Positions 53,283 through 62,398 of a stretch of DNA of 64,000 nucleotides are shown in pieces. The translations under genes were made by a program, and so were the position numbers. The DNA comes from Janthinobacterium sp. B9-8. Lineage in GTDB: Bacteria > Pseudomonadota > Gammaproteobacteria > Burkholderiales > Chitinibacteraceae. The number at the start of each line of letters is the position of its first letter. Within the stretch, counting starts at the first letter, position 1. The notes beneath the pieces were generated by a model that was not told where the DNA came from, searched no databases, and worked only from the letters and a program-made list of their open reading frames with translations. The stretch lies in contig NZ_CP014222.1 of the NCBI RefSeq assembly GCF_000969645.2, positions 1,431,813 through 1,495,812 of the forward strand. Reading direction: 5' to 3'.

Positions 53283-54599
53283 ATGTTTGGTCCCCTGAAA
53301 GCAGCGCCTGCTGCTCCGCTGATTACTGATCAGCAACAGATCGATACAACGTATCGCTTTTGGCGTATTCAGCTGATGTTCACCATGTATATTGGCTACG
53401 CAGTTTTTTACTTTACTCGCAAAAGCTTTAATTATGCGATGCCAAGTATGTTACTGGATCTTGGCTTGCAAAAAGCCGATATCGGCATGATGGGGACGTT
53501 GTTTTATATCACTTATGGTTGCTCTAAGTTTTTATCCGGGGTGATGAGTGATCATTCAAACCCGCGTTATTTTATGGGGCTGGGCCTGCTGGCAACCGGC
53601 GTGATTAATATCCTGTTCGGGCTGAGCTCATCCCTGTGGATGTTAATGCTGTTATGGATGCTGAACGGTTTCTTTCAAGGCTGGGGCTGGCCTCCGTGCT
53701 CAAAATTACTGACTTCCTGGTATTCCCGCACCGAACGGGGGTTTTGGTGGTCGATCTGGAATACCTCACATAATGTGGGCGGTGCCTTGATCCCCTTGAT
53801 TGTAGGTACCGTGGCGGCCACCTATGGCTGGCGGATGGGGATGTTTGTGCCGGGGGTCATTGCCATCATGATTGGTCTGTTTTTATGCTGGCGTTTGCGC
53901 GACCGGCCGCAGTCCATGGGATTACCTTCGGTTGGTGTATGGCGCAATGACAAACTGGAGCAGGCGCAGGAAGGGGAAGGACAGGGCTTATCTAATAAAG
54001 AAATTCTGAAGCGCTATGTACTGACTAATAAATATATCTGGTTGCTGGCATTTTGTTATGTGTTGGTTTATATAGTTCGCACCGCCATTAATGACTGGGG
54101 TAATTTATATTTAACTGAGCAATATGGTTATTCATTAATGACGGCCAATTCTGCTTTATCCCTGTTTGAAGTCGGAGGATTTATTGGCTCATTAGTGGCC
54201 GGCTGGGGATCGGATAAGTTTTTTTCCGGAAACCGCGGACCAATGAATCTGATTTTTGCGCTGGGTATTTTGGTTTCTGTCGGTGCTTTATGGCTGTTAC
54301 CCGTACATAACTATATTCTTCTGGCGGCTTGTTTCTTTGTGATTGGTTTTTTTGTTTTTGGTCCGCAAATGCTGATTGGTATGGCCGCCGCTGAATGCTC
54401 ACATAAAGATGCCGCAGGAGCAGCAACTGGTTTTGTCGGTTTATTTGCCTATATGGGCGCGGCACTGGCAGGCTATCCAATTGCCAAGGTGATTGAATTC
54501 TGGCATTGGAATGGGTTTTTTACGGTCGTGGCACTGGCCGCTGCTGGATCCGGTTTATTGTTATTACCTCTGTTAAAAGTCTCTTCCAACAATAAATAG
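53283..54599 (+). CDS. uhpC: Hexose-phosphate sensor/transporter UhpC
   Basis: A 438-residue organophosphate:phosphate antiporter-family protein with 12 membrane segments. It matches E. coli UhpC closely: IGYAVFYFTRKSFNYAMP, TLFYITYGCSKFLSGVMSDHSNPRYFMG, WGWPPCSKLLTSWYSRTERG, and FFVFGPQMLIGMAAAECSHKDAAGAATGF. In E. coli UhpC senses glucose 6-phosphate and UhpT carries it. No uhpT follows here, so UhpC might itself transport, as its homologue in chlamydiae does. Confidence 0.93.
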   Translation: MFGPLKAAPAAPLITDQQQIDTTYRFWRIQLMFTMYIGYAVFYFTRKSFNYAMPSMLLDLGLQKADIGMMGTLFYITYGCSKFLSGVMSDHSNPRYFMGLGLLATGVINILFGLSSSLWMLMLLWMLNGFFQGWGWPPCSKLLTSWYSRTERGFWWSIWNTSHNVGGALIPLIVGTVAATYGWRMGMFVPGVIAIMIGLFLCWRLRDRPQSMGLPSVGVWRNDKLEQAQEGEGQGLSNKEILKRYVLTNKYIWLLAFCYVLVYIVRTAINDWGNLYLTEQYGYSLMTANSALSLFEVGGFIGSLVAGWGSDKFFSGNRGPMNLIFALGILVSVGALWLLPVHNYILLAACFFVIGFFVFGPQMLIGMAAAECSHKDAAGAATGFVGLFAYMGAALAGYPIAKVIEFWHWNGFFTVVALAAAGSGLLLLPLLKVSSNNK

Positions 54600-54639
54600 T
54601 AGGTTTATTTATAAAAAAGCCGCTCGCTATGAACTGACC

Positions 54640-54722
54640 CCAGCTTTCCAAGCCGCCAATCTAATTCCGGCATAGCAAGGGGTAATTAGCGCGGCTTGAT
54701 AAGACCAACCCGCCCTACACAA
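54640..54722. repeat. Repeat of the GGGTAAT..GCG..TTGATAA type, copy 1
   Basis: It contains CAAGCCGCCAATCTAATTCC, GGGGTAATTAGCGCGGCTTGATAAGACC and the ending CCAACCCGCCCTACAC. It is related to copies at 56036-56125 and 56537-56640 and lies at the 3' end of ddlA. Confidence 0.68.
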
Positions 54723-54723
54723 A

Positions 54724-55824
54724 TCAAAAAGACGTTTTTAATTCTTCATTCAGTGCAAAGCGCTGCATGGCCAACTCGATCAATTGACTGATAAGCTCTC
54801 TATATGCCAAGCCAGTGGCCTGCCACAAAAGTGGGTACATGCTCATACTGGTAAATCCCGGAATCGTATTAATTTCATTCACAAGGAGGCTGCCATCCTT
54901 GCTCAGGAAAAAATCGATCCGGGCCATACCAGTACAACACAGCACATGAAAGGACTGCACGCTCAACGTTCTGACACGATCAGCGATCGTCGAATCTATA
55001 CTTGCTGGCACCGTTAATTTCACAGTCTTCTTATCGACATACTTTGCCTCATACGAATAGAAATCATGGCTGCTGCTTATTTCGCCAACAACGGATGCAA
55101 TTGGATCGTCGTTTCCTAACACGGCGCACTCGATTTCTCGCCCTTCAATAAACTTTTCCACCAGAACCTTAGCATCAAATTTAAAGGCGGCGTCTATCGC
55201 TGCTTGCAACTCGGACGCGTCTTCCACTTTTGCTACGCCAACCGACGATCCAAGGCTCGCGGGCTTAACGAATACAGGCAATCCAAGCTCTTCCAGCACT
55301 TTGCGGCAGTCAATCGCGTCGCCCCGCTTGAACGCATAAAAGGGAGCAACAGGAATACCTGCCTCGCGCAATAATCGCTTGCTGACATCCTTATCCATGC
55401 CAATGGCAGATCCAATAATTTCCGACCCAACATAGGGAACACCAGCGAGCCTCAACAAGCCCTGAATGCTGCCATCCTCGCCGCACAAGCCGTGCAGCAC
55501 GGGAAACACAACGTCAACATAGGTGCTGCTCACCATGTCGGAAAGATGCACCAACCTCCCCTTGCCGCCAGGAACAAACGAAACCAATTGACCATGGCTG
55601 ATTGCAGCCCCGCCTGACTCTGCTGCCGTTTTCTTGAGCAAAGCATCCAGAGAGTCCACCAGCAACCATCGCCCAGCTTTATCAATAAAGATCGGGACAA
55701 GCTCGAACCTGTCTAAATCAAGTGCATCCATCACGTTTTTCGCGGACAGCAATGATACTTCGTGCTCGACCGACTTCCCGCCAAAAAGGATGCCCACCTT
55801 TAGTCTCACTAACGCTTTCTCCAT
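54724..55824 (-). CDS. ddlA: D-alanine--D-alanine ligase
   Basis: A 366-residue ATP-grasp ligase that joins two D-alanines for peptidoglycan. GILFGGKSVEHEVSLLSAKNV opens it, HGLCGEDGSIQGLLRLAGVPYVGS is the substrate loop, and FVKPASLGSSVGV and LLVNEINTIPGFTSMSMYP close the active site. The omega loop has FYSYEAKYVD with Tyr, as in true D-Ala-D-Ala ligases, rather than the His of VanA-type enzymes. It is the longer DdlA type and lies outside the mur/fts cluster, so a second ligase elsewhere is likely. Confidence 0.94.
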   Translation of the reverse strand: MEKALVRLKVGILFGGKSVEHEVSLLSAKNVMDALDLDRFELVPIFIDKAGRWLLVDSLDALLKKTAAESGGAAISHGQLVSFVPGGKGRLVHLSDMVSSTYVDVVFPVLHGLCGEDGSIQGLLRLAGVPYVGSEIIGSAIGMDKDVSKRLLREAGIPVAPFYAFKRGDAIDCRKVLEELGLPVFVKPASLGSSVGVAKVEDASELQAAIDAAFKFDAKVLVEKFIEGREIECAVLGNDDPIASVVGEISSSHDFYSYEAKYVDKKTVKLTVPASIDSTIADRVRTLSVQSFHVLCCTGMARIDFFLSKDGSLLVNEINTIPGFTSMSMYPLLWQATGLAYRELISQLIELAMQRFALNEELKTSF

Positions 55825-56235
55825 AATGTGCAGTGCCCTTATCTAAACCAATAATTTATTAAAATTTGCCAATATATGTTTTTTTAAATGCTGTGAAGCG
55901 ATGCAGACCGAGCGAAACAAATGCGGCAAAATATTATAAAAAATAAAACAAAACAGCTGCAGATTACCTTGGGTCATTGGACTTGTCAGCTAAGCGTTAT
56001 AAATGTGGCGCTGAAATAAAATACATCTACGATGTAGATGTAGGGCGGGTTAGCCGAAGGCGTAACCCTCCAATCTGATTCTGATATCACAACGGGGTAA
56101 TAAGTGCGAGTTGATACCCCCTGCATAGCTCTTTGTTCAGAAGGGGCTTGGCCAAACGATTTGGATGTAGTGCCGAATGCCATCAACGACAAAATCAAAC
56201 GCAATGGCGTTTGAATCATGCACCAAAGGAAGATC
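55825..56235. other. Gene-free stretch before ddlA with repeat
   Basis: A 411-bp stretch. The first ~150 bp are AT-rich and carry the divergent ddlA leader. A repeat fills 56036-56125. The rest is unassigned. Confidence 0.6.
56036..56125. repeat. Repeat of the GGGTAAT type, copy 2
   Basis: It begins ATGTAGGGCGGGTTAGCCGA and contains AAGGCGTAACCC and GGGGTAATAAGTGCGAGTTGATA. It is related to copies at 54640 and 56537. Confidence 0.68.
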
Positions 56236-56454
56236 ATGGCTCTAACTGCATATTTTGTTGGTGGTTCACGCGATGGGCAAAATGAATCCATTCTGAATGA
56301 AAGTGTTGAATTCGATGGATATACAAGATTTTTGCGCTCACATAGTAACTCTAAAAGCACATCTGTTATCTACTGTGATAACAACCTTAATCTAGATGAG
56401 AGGGGCCATTTAGTTACAGAGCGTGCGTTGCGCGGTCAATTTAATAGTCCGTAA
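56236..56454 (+). CDS. Small hypothetical protein
   Basis: A 72-residue polar protein (MALTAYFVGGSRDGQNES at the start) with no membrane segment. I do not recognise a family. AAGGAAG a few bases before the ATG at 56236 is a good ribosome-binding site, so this start is preferred over one six codons earlier. It lies between two repeats of one family (56036 and 56537). Confidence 0.6.
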   Translation: MALTAYFVGGSRDGQNESILNESVEFDGYTRFLRSHSNSKSTSVIYCDNNLNLDERGHLVTERALRGQFNSP

Positions 56455-56777
56455 ATAGAAAACTCGCTATAAATGAATCTGACCAGACTAGTTAATCAAT
56501 TGATTGAATAATTACGAAAAAAATTGGAAGTGGCATCAGCGATGTACGCCGGGTTAGACAAAGGAGTAACCCGCGCCAATCCCAACATAACAATGGGTAA
56601 TCAGCGCGGGTTGATAAAACCAAGCCGACCTACACGGCTAAACTAAATACGAGTAATTTGGCTCAAGCATACCTGCCATTCACTAGCTAATTGGCGTACT
56701 GCGCATCGCTGAGCGACTAAAAACTGTCGCACGCGGAGCTTCGAGTACGCCCTACACATATCATCCAAATAACAAAC
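56455..56777. other. Gene-free stretch with repeats before the metZ end
   Basis: A 323-bp stretch. It holds the repeat at 56537-56640 and a further palindrome-like part at 56690-56762 (GGCGTACT ... AGTACGCCCTACAC) with the same CCTACAC ending. The rest is unassigned. Confidence 0.6.
56537..56640. repeat. Repeat of the GGGTAAT type, copy 3
   Basis: It begins ATGTACGCCGGGTTAGACAA and contains GGAGTAACCCGCGCC, GGGTAATCAGCGCGGGTTGATAA and ends CCGACCTACAC. The two halves are partly inverted copies of each other. Confidence 0.7.
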
Positions 56778-57953
56778 CTAAGCCAATCCCTGCTCCAGAT
56801 CGGCAATCAAATCATCAATATATTCCAAACCTACCGAAATACGGATCAAGCCTTCAGTAATCCCTGCGGCTTCACGCGCTGCGGGGGTGATGCGGGCGTG
56901 GGTGGTGCTGGCGGGGTGGGTGATGGTGCTGCGGGTGTCGCCTAGATTGGCGGTGCGGCTGATGAGTTGCACAGCATCGACGATTTTCCAAGCTTGCTCG
57001 CGGCCACCCTTCACTACAAAAGACACCATGCCGCCACCGGCGTTTTGCTGGGTCATCGCCAGCGCATGCTGTGGATGCGAAGGCAGGCCGGGGTAGTAGA
57101 CTTGCTCAATAGCAGGATGCGCTTCTAGGTAGGTAGCTAGCTTTAAAGCGGTTTCTGAATGGGCGCGCATGCGGATAGGCAAGGTTTCTAGGCCCTTGAG
57201 CAAAACCCAGGCATTGAAGGCCGACAAACTAGGGCCAGCGGTGCGTAGGAATAGATACACCGGCTCAACAAGTACCGATGAGCCGACCACGGCCCCGCCC
57301 AAGACGCGGCCTTGGCCATCAATATATTTAGTGGCCGAATGCACCACCAAATCCGCGCCTAGTGCTAATGGCTTTTGCAAGATGGGGGTGCAAAAGCAGT
57401 TATCCACTACCAACAAGGCATCGTGCGCATGGGCGATGTCGGCAATCGTGCGAATGTCGCTAATTTCTGTCAGCGGATTGGACGGCGTTTCTAAGAACAG
57501 CAGCTTGGTGTTCGGCTGGCAAGCATCTGCCCATTCGGCGGTATCTGTCGCTGAAACATAGGTGACACTCACACCAAACTTACTGAGATACACATTGAGC
57601 AGCTGAATGGTGGAGCCAAATAAGCTGGCCGAGGCCACTACATGATCGCCAGATTTTAAATGCGCCATAAACAGCGACAAGATGGCGCTCATGCCCGATG
57701 CCGTGGCCACGGCACGCTCTGCGCCTTCCAGGGCAGCGAGTCTTTCTTCAAAAGCGCTGACGGTGGGATTGGTAAAGCGGGAGTAGATAAAGCCTGGAAT
57801 TTGGCCAGTAAATTTAAGCGAGGCTTCTTCGGCGCTGCCAACCACAAAGCTGGATGTCAGATACATCGCATCAGAGTGTTCGCCAAACTGACTGCGGGTA
57901 GTGCCCGCTCTGACGGCTAAAGTATCGGGGTGCAGGAATTCATCTTCAAACAT
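56778..57953 (-). CDS. metZ: O-succinylhomoserine sulfhydrylase
   Basis: A 391-residue PLP enzyme of the Cys/Met metabolism family that makes homocysteine from O-succinylhomoserine and sulfide. LHPDTLAVRAGTTRSQFGEHSDAMYLTSSFVV opens it, the PLP Lys is in VVHSATKYIDGQGRVLGG, and SRTANLGDTRSTITHPASTTHARI closes it. The start at 57953 is preferred: AGAGAAAG lies upstream and the family opens there. The longer frame to 57998 adds 15 residues. It lies in the purF neighbourhood as in other Neisseriales and pseudomonads. Confidence 0.95.
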   Translation of the reverse strand: MFEDEFLHPDTLAVRAGTTRSQFGEHSDAMYLTSSFVVGSAEEASLKFTGQIPGFIYSRFTNPTVSAFEERLAALEGAERAVATASGMSAILSLFMAHLKSGDHVVASASLFGSTIQLLNVYLSKFGVSVTYVSATDTAEWADACQPNTKLLFLETPSNPLTEISDIRTIADIAHAHDALLVVDNCFCTPILQKPLALGADLVVHSATKYIDGQGRVLGGAVVGSSVLVEPVYLFLRTAGPSLSAFNAWVLLKGLETLPIRMRAHSETALKLATYLEAHPAIEQVYYPGLPSHPQHALAMTQQNAGGGMVSFVVKGGREQAWKIVDAVQLISRTANLGDTRSTITHPASTTHARITPAAREAAGITEGLIRISVGLEYIDDLIADLEQGLA

Positions 57954-58106
57954 GGCTTTCTCTACTTGATCACGGGCTAAGGAAGGGCATTCATTCAAGG
58001 CAGCGACATCCGCTTTTGGCGCTTATTATAACGTAAGCATTACAGCGCGCCGCCTCTTACCCTGCTTATTCAAGCCTTTTTCCTTAACCAGCTCCATGTA
58101 ATGCGA

Positions 58107-59231
58107 TTACTCATCAGCAAAGCGATCCTGAATGCCCCGCCGCTCCTGTTCTGCACCACGTAAAGCATTTACACATTCCGCATCCAAGCGCCCCAGATCC
58201 GCTTCATGCTGAAGCTCCGCCCACACACGCTCTTCTGTCCATGCCAGTTTATAGGGGCGCAAGTTTGTAAGCGCGTCAAACACGTCAGCTACCGCCACAA
58301 TACGTGCTTCAAGTGGGATATCTGCCATCAGCAAGCCACGCGGGTAGCCAGAGCCGTCACCCCGCTCATGATGGCCCGCCACTATATTTCGCATCACACT
58401 GGTCGACATATTTTCTGTCATGCCCAAGCCTGAAATAATCTGATCAATCAAATTTTCGCCCATTTCTACATGCCTGCGCATAACCAGCCATTCTTCATCA
58501 TCTAATTGGCCGGGTTTAAATAAAATCCGGTCAGGCACGCCCACCTTGCCAATATCATGCAAAGGCGCAAATAAATAAACATACTCAACAAATTCATCCG
58601 GCAAAGAATGTGAAGGCGCCAATTCTTTAGCAATAATGCGCGAATAGCTTGCCATACGCTCCAGATGATTGCCTGTTTCCAAATCTCTTACTCTGGCCAG
58701 ATCACTTGCGATATGCACAGTACCAATTAAGCTACGCACGGCAGTAAGCTGCAATAAATAGAGTTGTGCAATTAAGCCCGTAAAAATATCTAAAAAACGC
58801 ACAGACTCTTCAGTAAAAAAACTGGCTGACTTCGAATCAAAGAAAACGAATCCTGCCAGCTCGTCCCTTTGATAAACGGGCACGGTATAGCTGGATAAAT
58901 ACCCCTTCTCTTTTAGCCAATCCGTGTGCTCTGCAGATTTAGAAAAGTTATCAGGTATGTCTTGAACAACCCTTGACTGGTGGGTATGAGCAAGCGCCTT
59001 TAAAGAAGGTACGTTCTGTAATTTGGCTTCGTAAGCCACCAAAGCTACCCCATCGTGATTGCTGCTCACAAAGGTTTTGAGTAAATCACTGGTTGCGTCA
59101 TAAATCGCCATTGCCACCCTGTCAACACCAGGATAGCGGGATGAAATGACTTTATGAATGGTTTCTACACTTTCAGTCATATTCTGAGCAGAGGGGCCCA
59201 GCTCTAAAAATTGTGGCATCGTATTTTGCAT
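58107..59231 (-). CDS. GAF and HD-GYP domain phosphodiesterase
   Basis: A 374-residue signalling protein. Residues about 20-160 look like a GAF-type sensor domain. The HD-GYP domain follows: HLERMASYSRIIAKEL, APLHDIGKVGVPDRILFKPGQL with the His-Asp pair, HHERGDGSGYPRGL with the GYP motif, and VADVFDALTNLRPYK. Such domains usually cleave cyclic di-GMP. AGGG a few bases before the ATG at 59231 favours this start; the longer frame to 59294 has a hydrophobic lead. It is inserted between purF and metZ. Confidence 0.9.
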   Translation of the reverse strand: MQNTMPQFLELGPSAQNMTESVETIHKVISSRYPGVDRVAMAIYDATSDLLKTFVSSNHDGVALVAYEAKLQNVPSLKALAHTHQSRVVQDIPDNFSKSAEHTDWLKEKGYLSSYTVPVYQRDELAGFVFFDSKSASFFTEESVRFLDIFTGLIAQLYLLQLTAVRSLIGTVHIASDLARVRDLETGNHLERMASYSRIIAKELAPSHSLPDEFVEYVYLFAPLHDIGKVGVPDRILFKPGQLDDEEWLVMRRHVEMGENLIDQIISGLGMTENMSTSVMRNIVAGHHERGDGSGYPRGLLMADIPLEARIVAVADVFDALTNLRPYKLAWTEERVWAELQHEADLGRLDAECVNALRGAEQERRGIQDRFADE

Positions 59232-59426
59232 ACAAACCCTGCTTAATGTGAAAAGCGTCATGAAAGCAAAAGAAAAAAACCAGCAAGAAAACAAGCTTCA
59301 CCACTGAACAATAGATTCTATCCCTAGCAGCAACAAGACTGCATACCACCTTTTGGCAGATAACAAAAAATACATGTAAGGAAACACCAGCAAACGGAAT
59401 GTTTTTGTAAACAAACGTATGCCTTA

Positions 59427-59463
59427 GGCAAAAAAAACGCCAGCCCGAGGGCTGGCGTTTTAA
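59427..59463 (-). terminator. Terminator after purF
   Basis: AAAACGCCAGCCC pairs with GGGCTGGCGTTTT around GAG. It lies just beyond the purF stop and has A/T runs on both sides. Confidence 0.92.
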
Positions 59464-59475
59464 AAGTGAATGGGC

Positions 59476-61017
59476 TTAAAGCAGATTCTGCTCGCCCACA
59501 CCGATATTCATATCTAATAAGCGGCTTTCTGCCACATCACCGGCTTTGGCCGATAAAGGAGACAAACGCTTTGCTTCTAATTCATCCAGATACGCGGAAG
59601 TAATATCACCCGTGATGTATTTGCCATCGAAACAGGAGGTTTCAAACGAAGTAATTGCACCACCACTGGCTTTGCTGCACGCATCAATCAGGGCATCTAG
59701 CTCTTGATAAATAATGGCATCTACACCAATTTCATCGGCAATTTGCTGATCCGTACGGCCCGTTGCAATCAGTTCTGCACGCGTTGGCATATCAATACCA
59801 TAAACATGTGGGAACATCACTGGCGGTGCTGCGGAAGCTAAATAAACTTTAGTTGCACCGCAATCTCTCACCATTTGCACAATTTGGCGGCTGGTTGTAC
59901 CACGTACAATTGAATCGTCTACCAGCAATACATTCTTGCCACGAAATTCAACAGCAATTGGATTAAGCTTTTGGCGAACTGATTTTTTACGGCTGGCTTG
60001 ACCCGGCATAATAAAAGTGCGGCCAATATAGCGGTTTTTCATAAAGCCTTCGCGATATGGCAAACCTAATTTATTAGCTAATTGCAAGGCTGAATCACGG
60101 CTGGTATCCGGAATAGGAATAACCACGTCGATATCAAGCTTTGGAATCACAGCAGCGACTTTATCGGCTAGATTTTCACCCATATTTAATCGCGCTTCGT
60201 GCACTGAAATACCATCAATGACAGTATCAGGGCGGGCGAAATAAACATGTTCAAAAATACAAGGCACCAGCACAGGATTGGCGTGGCATTGCTTGCTATG
60301 GAACTCGCCTTCAAAGGTCACATAAACAGCTTCACCCGGCGCAATATCACGCTCAAACTTAAAGCCTAATACATCGTGAGCCACCGATTCAGAGGCCACA
60401 ATGTATTCAAGGCCTTCAGGTGTTTCATGTGTGCCTAAGCAAAGCGGGCGAATACCGTAAGGGTCACGAAACGCCACCAAGCCAAAACCAGCAATCATCG
60501 CAACCACAGCGTAAGCACCTTTAACCCGTGCATGCACCGCCGTAATGGCATCAAAAACGGTATCCGCATCAAGCTGCGGGCCTTTTACGCGTCGGGATAA
60601 TTCATGGGCAAACACATTCAGCAGCGCTTCAGAATCTGAATTGGTGTTGATATGGCGCAGATCAGTGCGGTACATATCTTCTTTTAGCTGCTTATCATTG
60701 GTCAGATTGCCGTTATGCGCCAGCACGATACCAAAAGGGCTGTTGACATAAAATGGCTGTGATTCCGCCAGGCTGGATGCGGAGCCTGCTGTTGGGTAGC
60801 GTACATGCCCAATCCCTGCATTGCCCATCAAAGAGCGCATATTGCGAGTGCGGAATACATCACTCACTAAGCCTTGCCCTTTGTGCATATGGAGCGTCAG
60901 CCCCTCTGCCGTCACAATCCCTGCTGCATCTTGCCCACGATGCTGTAAAACCAACAAGCCATCGTATAACAGCTGATTAACGGGTGTCTTGGCGACGATA
61001 CCTACAATGCCACACAT
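59476..61017 (-). CDS. purF: Amidophosphoribosyltransferase
   Basis: A 513-residue enzyme, the first step of purine synthesis (PRPP and glutamine to phosphoribosylamine). MCGIVGIV opens it, so Cys2 is the glutaminase nucleophile without a propeptide. [11 protein letters not shown] and AHNGNLTN belong to the glutaminase part. The PRPP motif is [17 protein letters not shown]. cvpA lies just upstream, the usual order cvpA-purF. Confidence 0.97.
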   Translation of the reverse strand: MCGIVGIVAKTPVNQLLYDGLLVLQHRGQDAAGIVTAEGLTLHMHKGQGLVSDVFRTRNMRSLMGNAGIGHVRYPTAGSASSLAESQPFYVNSPFGIVLAHNGNLTNDKQLKEDMYRTDLRHINTNSDSEALLNVFAHELSRRVKGPQLDADTVFDAITAVHARVKGAYAVVAMIAGFGLVAFRDPYGIRPLCLGTHETPEGLEYIVASESVAHDVLGFKFERDIAPGEAVYVTFEGEFHSKQCHANPVLVPCIFEHVYFARPDTVIDGISVHEARLNMGENLADKVAAVIPKLDIDVVIPIPDTSRDSALQLANKLGLPYREGFMKNRYIGRTFIMPGQASRKKSVRQKLNPIAVEFRGKNVLLVDDSIVRGTTSRQIVQMVRDCGATKVYLASAAPPVMFPHVYGIDMPTRAELIATGRTDQQIADEIGVDAIIYQELDALIDACSKASGGAITSFETSCFDGKYITGDITSAYLDELEAKRLSPLSAKAGDVAESRLLDMNIGVGEQNLL

Positions 61018-61033
61018 CAGAAATGCCCCTTTG

Positions 61034-61076
61034 AGTTCTTAATCGTAACGAATGCGTTGCCAATCATTCTGGCAAT
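61034..61076 (-). repeat. Short copy of the cvpA 3' end
   Basis: On the minus strand this part reads CAGAATGATTGGCAACGCATTCGTTACGATTAA. It resembles the last codons of cvpA (61153-61190), where ...GCACGTATTCGTTACGATTAA also occurs. TTCGTTACGATTAA is identical in both. It looks like a small duplication that left the real stop upstream. Confidence 0.5.
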
Positions 61077-61152
61077 AAATTTTGGCCTTAACGGCGACTT
61101 CTAAAACAAGGAATTAAACGCACAGGCCATAGATCAAGCCTATAAAACGCAA

Positions 61153-61644
61153 TTAATCGTAACGAATACGTGCAGCCAGCGATTCTGGTAACCAGATTTT
61201 AGTCATCACCGCCGCTTCTTCAAATAAAGGGCTAAACATGGCATTTCGCCAGATGGTTTGTTTGGGTAGGCTGGTAAAGCCAGCTAGTAGTACCAGGGTA
61301 AGGCTTAATAAAAACCCCCGCACCAAACCAAACCCTGCACCAAATAAGCGATCCACAGGCTTTAAACCCGTTACTTGCATAAATTGATTGAGCGTCACCC
61401 TGAGTAAGGCAGAAAGCACCCATGTCACAAAGAAAATAGACACAAAAGCAGCTAAGTAACGCAGCTCTTCATTGGGTAAATTTTGTGGCATCCATTGAGC
61501 CACAGCGCTTGAATAGTGACTAGCCAGCCAAAACGCCAGCACCCATGCTGCCAGTGCCAGCGCTTCCTGTACTAGGCCCCGCATCACTGAAAGCAGCATG
61601 GAAAGGCCCATAATGCCTAAAACCGTGTAATCAAAGCCAGTCAT
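61153..61644 (-). CDS. cvpA: CvpA family membrane protein
   Basis: A 163-residue inner-membrane protein with four hydrophobic segments. The opening FDYTVLGIMGLSMLLSVMRGLVQEALALAAWVLAF and the part KPVDRLFGAGFGLVRGFLL are typical. CvpA is needed for colicin V export in E. coli; its broader role is in envelope homeostasis and is not well defined. It lies between the SPOR gene and purF. Confidence 0.94.
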   Translation of the reverse strand: MTGFDYTVLGIMGLSMLLSVMRGLVQEALALAAWVLAFWLASHYSSAVAQWMPQNLPNEELRYLAAFVSIFFVTWVLSALLRVTLNQFMQVTGLKPVDRLFGAGFGLVRGFLLSLTLVLLAGFTSLPKQTIWRNAMFSPLFEEAAVMTKIWLPESLAARIRYD

Positions 61645-61652
61645 GCTTAAGC

Positions 61653-62396
61653 CTATTTGCTAGACAGGTGCCCGCTAAATCCAAGCACTCCCATTTTTTT
61701 AAGGTAACTTTGTGCTTTTGCTTCATCGCTTACTGGCCCCACTCTTACCCGGGTTAATGAGCCTTTGTCTGTTGCGGTTTTTTCTGAATAGGCAGGAATT
61801 CCTGTGCCTTGTAATTTGCTGACGACTTGAGCCGCTTTTTCAGCGTCTGCATACGCACCCACTTGAATGAAGTAGCGCTTATCGGCGGAGGCGGTTTGCT
61901 TCGCGGCGGGCGCACCATCTAAGCCTTCCAGAATCCGTAAAGGATCAACAGCGGGCTTGGCTTTAGGCGTTGGCGGTGTCGTAGGTGCAGGCGTAGCAAC
62001 CACTACTTTTTTCTGATGATTAACCAGCTTGCCTGGCAACACATTCTGTGCGGTACTCGCGGCACGATAAGCGGGTACTGCTGTTGGCACAGGCGTTGCG
62101 GGCAACACGACTGGGTCTGGTACAGGCGTCAGCAGCGCGGCTTCAGCAGGCGCAGATGCGACTTGCCCGGGCAAGGCTGCCAGCACCGGCTCTGAGGTGG
62201 GCGGCTGTTGCAAGGCGGGCGAGCTTGAAATAATTTCGATCGCGTTTGCCCCTGCAATCGTCGCAGGTGGCTCGCTATCAAGCGCTGTCCATAAAACGAT
62301 CAAGGCGAACAGCACTAAGGCAATCGCTCCGACTAAGCGGCGACGTGCACGTTTTTTAAGTTGCAGCAAATCTTCGCTGACATTTCTATTAAGCAT
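61653..62396 (-). CDS. SPOR domain protein (DedD-like)
   Basis: A 247-residue protein. A basic cytoplasmic start and one membrane segment (about 21-38) are followed by a long Ala/Pro/Thr-rich periplasmic linker (about 55-165). A closing SPOR domain (about 172-245: YFIQVGAYADAEKAAQVVSKLQGTGIPAYSE) binds denuded peptidoglycan at the division site. The place between folC and cvpA is that of dedD in E. coli. Confidence 0.92.
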   Translation of the reverse strand: MLNRNVSEDLLQLKKRARRRLVGAIALVLFALIVLWTALDSEPPATIAGANAIEIISSSPALQQPPTSEPVLAALPGQVASAPAEAALLTPVPDPVVLPATPVPTAVPAYRAASTAQNVLPGKLVNHQKKVVVATPAPTTPPTPKAKPAVDPLRILEGLDGAPAAKQTASADKRYFIQVGAYADAEKAAQVVSKLQGTGIPAYSEKTATDKGSLTRVRVGPVSDEAKAQSYLKKMGVLGFSGHLSSK

Positions 62397-62398
62397 AT

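Noticed and set aside
54724..55824. VanA-type D-Ala-D-Lac ligase
   Set aside because: The omega loop has EAKY with Tyr as in ordinary D-Ala-D-Ala ligases, and no vanH or vanX-like gene is adjacent.
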